From assembly GCA_905479975.1 (NCBI GenBank), contig CAJQOS010000041.1, positions 1 through 32,625 on the forward strand: a stretch of DNA of 32,625 bases, given 5' to 3'. This DNA comes from an uncultured Puniceicoccaceae bacterium. Lineage in GTDB: Bacteria; Verrucomicrobiota; Verrucomicrobiia; Opitutales; Coraliomargaritaceae. Under the pieces are notes generated by a model that saw nothing but the letters and a program-made list of their open reading frames with translations, ran no database searches and was not told the DNA's origin. The translations under genes were made by a program, and so were the position numbers. Positions 15,905 through 24,433 of this stretch are shown piece after piece (positions within the stretch are counted from its first letter, which is position 1; every line of letters begins with the position of its first letter).

Positions 15905-18424
15905 ATGAAAAAACAAAACATCGTCGTTATCGGAAACGGAATGGTCGGCTGCAAGTTCTGCTCTCGCCTCGTCGAAAAAGACACCGATAAACAATTCAAC
16001 ATCATCACCTTTTGTGAAGAACCGCGCCCAGCATACGATCGCGTGCATCTCTCCGAATACTTCTCAGGAAAGACCGCAGAGGACCTGACCCTTCAGCCGC
16101 TCAAGTGGTACGAGGAAAACGGCATCACAATCCACCTTGAGGACAAAGCGGTCAAAATTGATCGTGATGCAAAAAAAGTGACCTCCGCCAATGGCGTCGA
16201 AGTGAGCTACGATCAGTTAATTCTCGCAACGGGCTCCTCTCCATTTGTCCCGCCAGTGCCCGGCATCGACAAGACAGGCGTGTTTGTTTACCGCACCATC
16301 GAAGACCTTGAAGGCATGATGGAGCATGCTAAAGTCGCATCAAAGGCGGCCGTCATCGGTGGTGGCCTCCTCGGCCTCGAAGCTGCGAAAGCCGCACAAG
16401 ACCTCGGCCTCGAAACACACGTGGTCGAATTTGCCCCACGCCTCATGGCCAGACAAGTCGATGACGCAGGCGGTGCCATTCTCAAAGACATCATCGAGAG
16501 TCGCGACATCTCCGTGCACCTCAACAAGGCAACCACCAACATCGCTGGCGAAGGTGCCGTCTCTGGCATGGAGTTTAAGGACGACACGTCCCTCGATGTG
16601 GACATGATCATCGTCTCCGCAGGCATTCGTCCCCGCGACGAACTGGCCCGAGAATCTGGCCTCGAAGTCGGCGAGCGCGGCGGCATTTTGGTCAATGATC
16701 AACTGCGCACCAGCGACCCAGACATTTACGCAATCGGCGAATGTGCGCTTTATAACAATTTCATCTATGGACTCGTCGCACCAGGCTACACCATGGCCGA
16801 CGCCGTCGCCACGCAGCTCGTCGGCGGCGAAACTAGCTTCACTGGTGCGGACATGTCGACCAAGCTCAAGCTCATCGGCACCGACGTCGCCAGCTTCGGT
16901 AATATCGAGACCAAGGAGCCGCATAAGAATATCACGATCACCGACCCACATTCAGGGGTCTACAAACGCCTGATCCTCACAGAAGATGGCAAGCATCTCA
17001 TCGGTGGAATCTTAATCGGCGACGCCGAAGCCTACGGCAACTTACTGCAGATGACGCTCAACCGCATGGAGCTTCCCGAAGATCCGATGAAGTTGATCCT
17101 TCCAGCCAGCGATGGCTCTGAAGACATCGGCGGCGGCCCAGCAGCATTGCCCGACACCGCGACGATTTGCTCCTGCGAAAACGTCAGCAAGGGCGACATC
17201 TGTGGCGTCATCATTAACGACGGCGTGCGTACACTCGGCGACATCAAGAGTGTGACTAAGGCCGGAACTGGCTGCGGCGGCTGCGTGCCACTCGTCACCA
17301 AATTGCTCAACTATCAACTCGGCGAGCTGGGCGAAGAGGTCAACACCGACCTATGTGAGCACTTTGCTCATACACGCACCGAACTATACGACATCGTCAA
17401 AGTCTCCGGCATCACCACCTTCGACGCCCTCCTCGGCACACATGGTAAAGGCGAGCACGGCTGTGAAATCTGCAAGCCTGCCATCGGCTCGATCCTCGCA
17501 TCGATCCACAACGACAAGGTCATCGCCAAATCAAACGCCAAGCTGCAGGACACCAACGACCGCTTTCTTGCAAACATACAGAAGAATGGCACCTACTCTG
17601 TCGTACCACGCGTACCAGGCGGTGAAATTACAGCCGACAAATTAATCGTCATCGGCGAAGTCGCCAAAGACTACGATCTCTACGTCAAGATCACTGGCGG
17701 TCAACGCATCGATTTATTCGGCGCTCAATTAAACGACCTCCCCGACATCTGGCGCAAGCTGATCGACGCAGGATTCGAAAGCGGTCACGCCTACGGCAAA
17801 TCACTCCGCACTATCAAATCCTGCGTCGGCTGCAACTGGTGCCGCTTCGGAGTCCAAGATAGTGTCGGCCTCGCAATCCGTTTGGAGAATCGCTACAAAG
17901 GCATCCGCTCTCCGCACAAACTCAAGTCGGCCGTCAGTGGTTGCACCCGTGAATGTGCCGAAGCGCAAAGCAAAGACTTCGGCATCATCGCCACCGAAAA
18001 AGGCTACAACCTCTACCTCGGCGGCAATGGCGGCATGAAGCCACGGCACGCCGATCTATTTGCAATCGACCTCGATGAGGCCACCACCACCAAATATATC
18101 GATCGCTTCTTAATGTATTACATCAAGACCGCCGACCGCCTCACCCGCACTTCCGTATGGGTCGACTCACTCGAAGGCGGGATGGATCACCTGCGTGAAG
18201 TCATCGTCGATGACACGCTTGGCATCTGCGACGAACTCGACAAGCAAATGGAACACCTCGTCAACACCTACCACTGCGAATGGAAGGACGCCATCGAAGA
18301 CCCTGAAAAGCTCAAGCTCTTCAAGCACTTCGGCAACAGCGACGCCCGCGACCCGAGCGTCACATTCAACCGCGAACGCACACAAATCAAACCCGCCCTC
18401 GAAGGCGAACTTGCCAGTGTTTAA
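15905..18424 (+). CDS. nirB: NAD(P)H-dependent nitrite reductase, large subunit
   Basis: NirB reduces nitrite to ammonium in the cytoplasm, using NAD(P)H, FAD, iron-sulphur clusters and sirohaem. The 839-residue protein (E. coli 847) shows in order: FAD-binding GNGMVG (about 9-14), NAD-binding VIGGGLLGLEAA (about 148), DIYAIGECA, BFD-like [2Fe-2S] cysteines (CSCENV near 421 and GCGGC near 456), HGCEICKPAIGS near 520, a ferredoxin-like half domain, and the [4Fe-4S]-sirohaem ligands CVGCNWCRFG (near 638) and SGCTRECAEAQ (near 678). CVGCNWC has an extra Cys where CVGSTWC is common. The ATG has no SD sequence. nirD follows after 32 nt; a sigma-54 promoter lies upstream. Confidence 0.96.
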   Translation: MKKQNIVVIGNGMVGCKFCSRLVEKDTDKQFNIITFCEEPRPAYDRVHLSEYFSGKTAEDLTLQPLKWYEENGITIHLEDKAVKIDRDAKKVTSANGVEVSYDQLILATGSSPFVPPVPGIDKTGVFVYRTIEDLEGMMEHAKVASKAAVIGGGLLGLEAAKAAQDLGLETHVVEFAPRLMARQVDDAGGAILKDIIESRDISVHLNKATTNIAGEGAVSGMEFKDDTSLDVDMIIVSAGIRPRDELARESGLEVGERGGILVNDQLRTSDPDIYAIGECALYNNFIYGLVAPGYTMADAVATQLVGGETSFTGADMSTKLKLIGTDVASFGNIETKEPHKNITITDPHSGVYKRLILTEDGKHLIGGILIGDAEAYGNLLQMTLNRMELPEDPMKLILPASDGSEDIGGGPAALPDTATICSCENVSKGDICGVIINDGVRTLGDIKSVTKAGTGCGGCVPLVTKLLNYQLGELGEEVNTDLCEHFAHTRTELYDIVKVSGITTFDALLGTHGKGEHGCEICKPAIGSILASIHNDKVIAKSNAKLQDTNDRFLANIQKNGTYSVVPRVPGGEITADKLIVIGEVAKDYDLYVKITGGQRIDLFGAQLNDLPDIWRKLIDAGFESGHAYGKSLRTIKSCVGCNWCRFGVQDSVGLAIRLENRYKGIRSPHKLKSAVSGCTRECAEAQSKDFGIIATEKGYNLYLGGNGGMKPRHADLFAIDLDEATTTKYIDRFLMYYIKTADRLTRTSVWVDSLEGGMDHLREVIVDDTLGICDELDKQMEHLVNTYHCEWKDAIEDPEKLKLFKHFGNSDARDPSVTFNRERTQIKPALEGELASV

Positions 18425-18456
18425 CCTCCATTCTTAATTTTTAATTTCATATCCTC

Positions 18457-18801
18457 ATGTCAGACACACTTGAACAAACAACTTGGATCGAAGCAGGCGC
18501 CGAAGCCGACTTCCCCGAAGGCCTCGGCATCTGTATCCAACACGACGATCTTCAAATCGCCGTCTTCAACTTCAACACCGACGAATGGTATGCCGTGCAA
18601 AACCAAAGCCCATATAACAAGCAGATGGTGCTCTCCCGCGGCCTCACAGGCACACTGAACGGTGAGCCCAAGGTCGCCTGCCCGCTACACAAACACACCT
18701 TCTCACTCCGCTCCGGCGAGTTCCTGGGCGAAGGCGAATTACCCAGCCTAAGCACCTATCCCGTCAAACGCGAAGCTGGCCGAGTCTACCTACTAGTTTA
18801 A
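18457..18801 (+). CDS. nirD: nitrite reductase small subunit (NirD)
   Basis: This is the small subunit of the cytoplasmic NAD(P)H nitrite reductase. The 114-residue protein has a Rieske-like beta fold, with CPLHKHTFSLRSGEFLGEGE near residues 69-88. It lacks the first CxH pair of true Rieske proteins (the matching region is NQSPYNKQMVLSRG), as is typical for NirD, so it should carry no iron-sulphur cluster. It starts 32 nt after nirB and is surely in the same operon. The start is ATG. Confidence 0.92.
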   Translation: MSDTLEQTTWIEAGAEADFPEGLGICIQHDDLQIAVFNFNTDEWYAVQNQSPYNKQMVLSRGLTGTLNGEPKVACPLHKHTFSLRSGEFLGEGELPSLSTYPVKREAGRVYLLV

Positions 18802-18948
18802 AACCGAAATCCGGCAGTCAACAATGAGACAAGCGAGGGAGTGTATGATGTTGAGTGGATTACGCGTAAGCGAGCGGGCGCCATGATCGCGTCACGATTT
18901 CTCTCATATCATGACCGCTACTTAGGAGAGCTTTCCACCAATCCTGCG

Positions 18949-18992
18949 CTGCAAGCCACTTGCAGTGGTCACCACAGCTAAGTGGCTTGCAG
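18949..18992. other. 13-bp perfect stem-loop downstream of nirD
   Basis: CTGCAAGCCACTT (18949-18961) pairs perfectly with AAGTGGCTTGCAG (18980-18992) around an 18-nt loop that itself holds GTGGTCACCAC. There is no T-run. It sits in a 408-nt gap (18802-19209) with no recognisable gene; the gap otherwise holds two terminators. It might be a small RNA ending at the 19051 terminator, or an mRNA 3' structure. Confidence 0.55.
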
Positions 18993-19050
18993 GCAAGCCT
19001 TCCCAACTGCGATTTTAAGGTTAAAACACAATTCGCCAAACAATCTCACC

Positions 19051-19078
19051 AAACGGAGCACACATGTGCTCCGTTTTT
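19051..19078 (+). terminator. Rho-independent terminator, plus strand
   Basis: The 11-bp stem AAACGGAGCAC (19051-19061) / GTGCTCCGTTT (19066-19076) has loop ACAT and a TTTTT run (19074-19078). It is 250 nt after the nirD stop, so it ends nirBD or a separate short transcript. Confidence 0.92.
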
Positions 19079-19151
19079 GCGTGCGATCAACAAAGCCACT
19101 GACATTCAGTTTCACCGTGACACAGACATTGTTACGCCAGTAACAGGGACA

Positions 19152-19187
19152 CAAAAAAGGCAGGATCACCGAAACGACCCCGCCTTT
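19152..19187 (-). terminator. Rho-independent terminator of the porin gene
   Basis: On the minus strand the 12-bp stem AAAGGCGGGGTC / GATCCTGCCTTT (two G-U pairs) is followed by a T-run (TTTTTT from the stem end onwards). It starts 22 nt after the porin stop. Confidence 0.88.
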
Positions 19188-19209
19188 GATTTAAGAAATA
19201 AAATTGCGA

Positions 19210-20436
19210 CTAGTAAGCGAAATTCACGTCGAACGTGAACATACTCTTGTCCGCACCACCGGCACCAGCGAACTCATCGTCGGCCATGTAGTAGCCATAC
19301 TTCGCCATCAGGGAGACATACTCGTTCACCTTGTAGCTCGCAACGAAGTCGATTTCATCACCATAGTCGCGAGAGCCACCATCTGGATTGAATGAGTGGT
19401 AGATCACTTTAACAGGAATCGTTTTCTCGTCCCAGACTGGGATCTTGTAACCGACGTATGCATATAGATCCTGCAAGCCGTTTGTTAAGCCCTTCACAGG
19501 CAAGAAGACGTCTGCATAACCATTGAACTTATGCACGGTAGCCAGTGGAGTGCGAAAGCCATCACCAAGCACTTCAAAACCAAGACCACCTGTGAATGCC
19601 TCGAATGTCGCAGAGACATCACCTGCCCAGTAGTCTGCATCGATCTGATCAGTATCAAGATTCTCAGAGTTATCCTCCTGATGCGCATAGCTGAATGCAT
19701 ACTTCAAGGTCACTTCATCGATCTGATACTTACCAGTCGCACGAATGCCGGCTGTATCATTAGAGAATGCTGCGTTGTCGCTGCTCTTTATGTGATAGAA
19801 GAAACCGGTGAGGCTCAACGCCTCCGCGACCTTGTAGTTCACGTTCGCACCCGATGTGTCCATCTTAGTGTGGTCGGAATTCACGCGATTCACGTTGTCC
19901 ATGTAGAAGCCATTCACTGTGAGGTTTTCGACCATTGTGAAGGACCCAGTCGCAGCATCAAATGTCTGCATGTTCTGACGCCAACCGACGTTACCGACGA
20001 AACGCGCATCATCCAAGATGTAAATCTGGCGACCGACCTTGGCCTTACCATACTCCTCGTGCTGATAGCCAATCCAATACTGATTAAAGTCTGTGCCATC
20101 ACCCGCATCATCCAAAGGATGGATGTCATCGTGATCGCCACCGAGACGAGTCACCGTTTGCGCTTCGACCATGGCATTGAAGCCAGCATACGTTTCAGTG
20201 GTGTAACCGTAACGGATGCTTTCTGAAAAACCATCGCGATGGTCCGAAGGCTTCGCATTATTATTAAACACCTCGTAGCGAGTGCGGGAGTTAATATTGA
20301 ACTTACCCGGAACACTCTCTTCGAGGCTCGCGAATTGTTCATCAAGGAATGTTTCGACCGGATCGGCCGACTGGGCAAACGCGTTACCGGTAACGGCAAC
20401 TGCGGCGAGTAGTATGGTTGTTTGTATGTTTTTCAT
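19210..20436 (-). CDS. outer-membrane porin-like beta-barrel protein
   Basis: This 408-residue protein has a signal peptide (MKNIQTTILLAAVAVTGNAFA, cleavage after residue 21) and a long stretch of alternating amphipathic strands. It ends in FTFDVNFAY, the C-terminal aromatic signal for outer-membrane assembly. Blocks such as NINSRTRYEVFNN, QYWIGYQHEEYGKAKVGRQIY and VGWRQNMQTFDAAT resemble the alginate-export/Opr type of substrate porin; the substrate is not known. The protein is acidic and rich in Asp, Tyr and Gly, as expected for a marine barrel. It is read after aguA on the same strand, but the terminator at 20582 suggests its own promoter in the 159-nt gap. It has its own terminator. Confidence 0.82.
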   Translation of the reverse strand: MKNIQTTILLAAVAVTGNAFAQSADPVETFLDEQFASLEESVPGKFNINSRTRYEVFNNNAKPSDHRDGFSESIRYGYTTETYAGFNAMVEAQTVTRLGGDHDDIHPLDDAGDGTDFNQYWIGYQHEEYGKAKVGRQIYILDDARFVGNVGWRQNMQTFDAATGSFTMVENLTVNGFYMDNVNRVNSDHTKMDTSGANVNYKVAEALSLTGFFYHIKSSDNAAFSNDTAGIRATGKYQIDEVTLKYAFSYAHQEDNSENLDTDQIDADYWAGDVSATFEAFTGGLGFEVLGDGFRTPLATVHKFNGYADVFLPVKGLTNGLQDLYAYVGYKIPVWDEKTIPVKVIYHSFNPDGGSRDYGDEIDFVASYKVNEYVSLMAKYGYYMADDEFAGAGGADKSMFTFDVNFAY

Positions 20437-20581
20437 GTTTCAGCTTAGTTGTTAATTAAGAGCCTAAGCACAATGGAGATAGTGAACACACAACCCAGTA
20501 ACAATACTAATAGGCGCTATAAATACGATGAGCAGGTGTTTTAATACCAACTAGCAGGGCCACTAATAAGAGAAGGGCAAC

Positions 20582-20614
20582 AAAAAACCGACGCCCTAGG
20601 CTTGGGTAGCCGGT
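20582..20614 (-). terminator. Rho-independent terminator overlapping the end of aguA
   Basis: On the minus strand ACCGGC..CCC pairs with GGG.GTCGGT around loop AAGCCTA, followed by TTTTTTG. The stem includes the last aguA codons and its stop. Confidence 0.7.
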
Positions 20615-21645
20615 TGCTGTTGGCTCATGCAATGGATCGCGCCGCCTTCGCGGATGATGTCGCGACAATCGAACCCCGCGACCTCGCGCCCTGGATAGCA
20701 ATCAGCGATAATTGCCAGTGCTTCGGCATCACGCTGCGGCTGACCATAGGTCGGCACCAGCACCGCACCATTGAGCACGAGATAATTCATATAACTCGCC
20801 GCAAGGCGCTCCCCATCCAGATAAATCGGATCAGGCAAGGGCAACTGAACCGTCGCATACGGCTGACCACCTGGCGTTCTGAATGCTTGAATACGACTGA
20901 CATTTTCACTCAAGGCAGCGAAATTGTCGTCTTCTGGGTCGTTAACAGATGCCATTAAAATACCGTCTGCCTTAAAGAATCGGGCGAGATTATCAATATG
21001 CCCATCAGTATCATCGCCCTCCAAGCCATCATGCAACCAAAGCACCTCGTTGATACCCAATCCAGTAGCTAAGCGTACCTCAATCAGTTGCTTAGAGATC
21101 TCGCCATTTCGGTTCGGGTTGAGCAACACGACCTCAGTCGTCAACAGTTGCCCGCCCCCATTACTCTCGATCGCGCCGCCTTCTAGGACGGTATCAAACG
21201 CAAAACGACGCAGCCCCAAATGATCTGCGAGCCATGCGGACGCTTTGTTGTCCTTTTGCTGCAGAGGAAATTTGTTGCCCCACGCATTATAGACCCAATC
21301 CGTCATGCACAGCTCGGAGCCGTCTTCACTGAGCAGAAACAGCGGTCCATAATCACGGCACCACACATCGTCGGTCTGATAATCGTAAAATGTCACCGCA
21401 CTTGAATCGCCCGCCTTCGCCATCAAAGCGCGCAACTCGGCCTGTGCCGATTGCGGACACAGTACACGCACGGGTTGAAAACGAGCAGCGAGCACATAGA
21501 GCCCCGCCAATTGCTCACGCACCCGCGGCAACACGCCTGCCCACAGGTCATCACGCGTCGGCCACGCAAACCAAACCGCAGCCTGCGGTTCCCACTCTGC
21601 GGGAAAACGGTAGCCCAATTCTTTCGGTGTGCTCAATGCTGTCAT
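20596..21645 (-). CDS. aguA: agmatine deiminase
   Basis: The enzyme hydrolyses agmatine to N-carbamoylputrescine and ammonia in putrescine synthesis from arginine. The 349-residue protein belongs to the peptidylarginine-deiminase-like fold: PAEWEPQAAVWFAWP at the start, DDVWCRDYGPLFL near 92, LEGGAIESNGGGQLLTTE, GDDTDGHIDNLARF, and the catalytic Cys in GGAIHCMSQQQPA at residue 339. All expected blocks are present. Another Cys, in DVWCRDYGP, is not catalytic in the family. The ATG is 27 nt after the aguB stop. With AguB it forms a two-step pathway, and the order hisG-aguB-aguA suggests one operon. Confidence 0.95.
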   Translation of the reverse strand: MTALSTPKELGYRFPAEWEPQAAVWFAWPTRDDLWAGVLPRVREQLAGLYVLAARFQPVRVLCPQSAQAELRALMAKAGDSSAVTFYDYQTDDVWCRDYGPLFLLSEDGSELCMTDWVYNAWGNKFPLQQKDNKASAWLADHLGLRRFAFDTVLEGGAIESNGGGQLLTTEVVLLNPNRNGEISKQLIEVRLATGLGINEVLWLHDGLEGDDTDGHIDNLARFFKADGILMASVNDPEDDNFAALSENVSRIQAFRTPGGQPYATVQLPLPDPIYLDGERLAASYMNYLVLNGAVLVPTYGQPQRDAEALAIIADCYPGREVAGFDCRDIIREGGAIHCMSQQQPATQA

Positions 21646-21672
21646 ACTAAGAGAGGTCGATCCTCCAAGCGC

Positions 21673-22563
21673 TTAATCTTCGTCAATCATGCGGCGCGTC
21701 AAGCCACTGAAGCTATCAATCCGACGATCACGGAAGAACGGCCAAATCCGGCGCATAGCCTCAAGTGCCTTTAAATCGCAATCCGCTAAAAGAATCGCCT
21801 CGGCATCCACGGGCGCACGCTCCATCACCTGCCCATAAAAATCGGAGACGAAGGATTGCCCCCAAAATTCGGTCTCGCCTTCGGTGCCAGTGCGATTGAC
21901 CGCAGCCACATAGCAGCCATTGGCCACTGCATGCCCGCGTTGCACGGTTTCCCATGCGGTGTGCTGTGCTGCGCCAAGTTCCGCCTTCTCTTCGGGCAAC
22001 CAACCAATCGCGGTCGGATAAAACAGAATCTCCGCCCCCGCAAGTGCGGCGAGGCGAGCGGCCTCGGGATACCATTGATCCCAGCAAATCAACACCGCGA
22101 TCTTACCGAAACGCGTGTCCCAGACCTTGTAGCCAAGATCGCCTGGAGTGAAATAGAACTTCTCCTCAAAGCCCGGATCTTGCGGGATGTGCATCTTGCG
22201 ATACTTGCCCAAATACGAGCCGTCGGCATCAATCACAGCCGCTGTGTTGTGATAGACACCCGAAGCGCGACGCTCGAACAGCGAACCGATAATCACAACG
22301 CCCAACTCCCCTGCCACCACTGCCAGCGCATCCGTAGTCGGCCCGGGAACCGGCTCTGCGAGGTCGAACATCTCCGTGTCCTGAGTGCGGCAAAAATAAG
22401 GGGAGGTAAACAGCTCCTGCGTGCAAATGATTTGCGCGCCGCGAGCTGCAGCCTCCCTTATTTTATCAATCGTAGTGGCTAGATTGGCCTCCGCTGATCC
22501 TTGCTCACGAACCTGAATCAGGCCGATACGCACATTGCGATCAGTTGAAGCCGCTGCTGACAT
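21673..22563 (-). CDS. aguB: N-carbamoylputrescine amidase
   Basis: The enzyme hydrolyses N-carbamoylputrescine to putrescine, ammonia and CO2. This 296-residue nitrilase-superfamily protein shows the Glu-Lys-Cys triad: Glu50 (ICTQELFTSPYFC), Lys123 (YRKMHIPQDPGFEEKFYF) and Cys160 (VLICWDQWYPEAARL). The family blocks QDPGFEEKFYFTPGD and FYPTAIGWLPEEK are typical of AguB rather than of other amidases. Length matches. It starts 9 nt after the hisG stop and precedes aguA by 27 nt, so all three are probably one transcript. Agmatine production (SpeA) is not encoded here. Confidence 0.95.
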   Translation of the reverse strand: MSAAASTDRNVRIGLIQVREQGSAEANLATTIDKIREAAARGAQIICTQELFTSPYFCRTQDTEMFDLAEPVPGPTTDALAVVAGELGVVIIGSLFERRASGVYHNTAAVIDADGSYLGKYRKMHIPQDPGFEEKFYFTPGDLGYKVWDTRFGKIAVLICWDQWYPEAARLAALAGAEILFYPTAIGWLPEEKAELGAAQHTAWETVQRGHAVANGCYVAAVNRTGTEGETEFWGQSFVSDFYGQVMERAPVDAEAILLADCDLKALEAMRRIWPFFRDRRIDSFSGLTRRMIDED

Positions 22564-22572
22564 ACGCTGAAA

Positions 22573-23454
22573 TTAATAAACGACTTTATTAAGCGGATAC
22601 TCAATAATCCCCTCAGCGCCGTGCGCCTTCAATGCTGGGATCAGCTCGCGAGACACCTTCTCGTCGATAATCGTATCGATCGCCACCCACGCATCATCCG
22701 CAAGACGGTTGATCGTTGGGTTACGAAGCGCTGGCAGTTCCTCAAGGATCGCATCCAGCTTCACTTTCTCAATGTTAAGCTTTAGGCCTACCTTTGAGTG
22801 TGCTTCGAGCGCTGCCTGCAAGAGCATCGCGATATTTTCGATCTTCTTGCGCTTCTCAGGATTCTCCCAAGCCGCCTTGTTGGCGATCAGCACGGTGTTG
22901 GTGTAAAGCAGTGTGTCCACAATACGCAAGTTGTTCGCACGGAGCGAGTTACCCGTCTCAGTGAGATCCACAATCGCATCAACGAGGTCTGGCACCTTCA
23001 CTTCAGTGGCTCCCCAAGAAAACTCCACGTCGGCATTCACGCCATTGTCCTTCAAATATTGCCCAGTGATATTCACCACTTCAGTGGCGATACGCTTACC
23101 TTCGAGATCTTTGACGGTCTGCACAGTCGAAGCCTCTGGCACGGCAATGATCCACTTCGAGCGGCGGTTCGATGCGCGGCTATAAACGAGGTCACACACT
23201 TCGACGACATCTGACGCGTTCTCACGCACCCAGTCCTGACCTGTCAGGCCGCAATCAAAGTAGCCATGCTCTACATAGCGGCTCACTTCTTGTGCGCGCA
23301 CGAAGCGTCCGTCCAGCTCAGCATCGTCAAAAGACGGGCGATACGAGCGGGAACTCTTTGTGATACCGAAACCAGCTTTTGCAAAAAGCTTGATAGTCGA
23401 ATCTTCAAGACTGCCTTTAGGCAATCCGAGCATGAGTAATGGTGTCTTTTCCAT
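22573..23454 (-). CDS. hisG: ATP phosphoribosyltransferase, long form
   Basis: The enzyme catalyses the first step of histidine synthesis, joining ATP and PRPP. With the ATG at 23454 it has 293 residues ([16 protein letters not shown]...), typical of the long, histidine-inhibited form with a C-terminal ACT-like regulatory domain (about 215-293); this form needs no HisZ. The PRPP-binding region reads [20 protein letters not shown] (about 175-194). A start at 23508 would add 18 odd residues and is rejected. There is no SD sequence. It is the first gene before aguB (9-nt gap); no other his gene is nearby. Confidence 0.95.
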   Translation of the reverse strand: MEKTPLLMLGLPKGSLEDSTIKLFAKAGFGITKSSRSYRPSFDDAELDGRFVRAQEVSRYVEHGYFDCGLTGQDWVRENASDVVEVCDLVYSRASNRRSKWIIAVPEASTVQTVKDLEGKRIATEVVNITGQYLKDNGVNADVEFSWGATEVKVPDLVDAIVDLTETGNSLRANNLRIVDTLLYTNTVLIANKAAWENPEKRKKIENIAMLLQAALEAHSKVGLKLNIEKVKLDAILEELPALRNPTINRLADDAWVAIDTIIDEKVSRELIPALKAHGAEGIIEYPLNKVVY

Positions 23455-23686
23455 AGGGGCAGAGAACTTGATGCAGGATGTCGCAGGCACAAGAAAAATT
23501 TCCCACATTCAGCCCCGACTACTTGAAATATGTATTTGTAAAAAATTATCTTAGCGCTATTTTTACAATTACCCCTAAACTATAAACAATTCTGATGCCG
23601 CTCCCACTTCCACTTAGTTCAGGACAAAAAGCCCCTGCTTTCACTTATACAAGTACTGGAAGACCTATCCCAATTAACCTCTTAAC

Positions 23687-24433
23687 ATGAGCAATCAACC
23701 CAAGCCACTCATCGTCATCGCAGAAGACGACAACGATCTAGCCACTGTCATCGCTACGCATTTGGAACTCGCAAACATGCAAAGCCAAATCTGCAACGAA
23801 GCGGCTCACGTCGCGCGTTACCTGAAAGGCAATTTTGCGAACCTACTGCTATTAGACGTGCACCTCCCCGACTCCACTGGCTTCGCGCTCATGGACGAAT
23901 TACGCAAGGACGAGATCAATATTCCGGTCATTTTCCTGACCGGTGAGAACGCCGAACTTAAAAAAGTAAAAGCTCTGGAAATGGGCGGCGACGACTACAT
24001 CACCAAACCTTTTAGCTTCCCCGAGTTGATCGCTCGCATCAAAGCAGTGCTTCGCCGCGCCGAGACTGCAAATGATGCAAAAATCACTCAAAATGCAACG
24101 ACCTCGGATAAGCCGTTCACCTTCTGCGGAGCCGAAGTCAATCCGCAGCGCTTGGAAGTGCAATTTTCCGATGGTGTGGCAGAAAGTATCGGGCGCAAAG
24201 AACTCGGCATCTTTTCGTATCTCGCCGCAAATCCGAACAGTGTGTTAACGCGCAAGAATTTGATCCACTCAGTCTGGGGCATCCACGCCGACGTGCGCAG
24301 TCGCTCACTCGATCAATACATCGTAAAAATCCGCGACCTCTACAAGCGCCACGACCTTACGCTCGAAGCGTTCAAAACGGTGCACGGAGTCGGCTACATC
24401 TACGACGTCGATACGCCCGAAGAGGACGCTTAA
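23687..24433 (+). CDS. OmpR/PhoB-type response regulator, orphan
   Basis: This is a two-component response regulator of 248 residues. The receiver domain (about 8-125) has the acidic pair EDD (13-15), the phosphoacceptor Asp57 (LLLLDVHLPDS), Thr87 (FLTGEN) and Lys107 (YITKPF). The C-terminal winged helix (about 140-240) has RKELGIFSYLAANPNSVLTR, RSRSLDQYIVKIRDLYKR and TVHGVGYIY, the OmpR/PhoB pattern. No histidine kinase gene is adjacent, so its partner is unknown. The stop overlaps that of the convergent ATPase gene (TTAA, 24430-24433), so the two transcripts must overlap. The start is ATG. Confidence 0.9.
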   Translation: MSNQPKPLIVIAEDDNDLATVIATHLELANMQSQICNEAAHVARYLKGNFANLLLLDVHLPDSTGFALMDELRKDEINIPVIFLTGENAELKKVKALEMGGDDYITKPFSFPELIARIKAVLRRAETANDAKITQNATTSDKPFTFCGAEVNPQRLEVQFSDGVAESIGRKELGIFSYLAANPNSVLTRKNLIHSVWGIHADVRSRSLDQYIVKIRDLYKRHDLTLEAFKTVHGVGYIYDVDTPEEDA

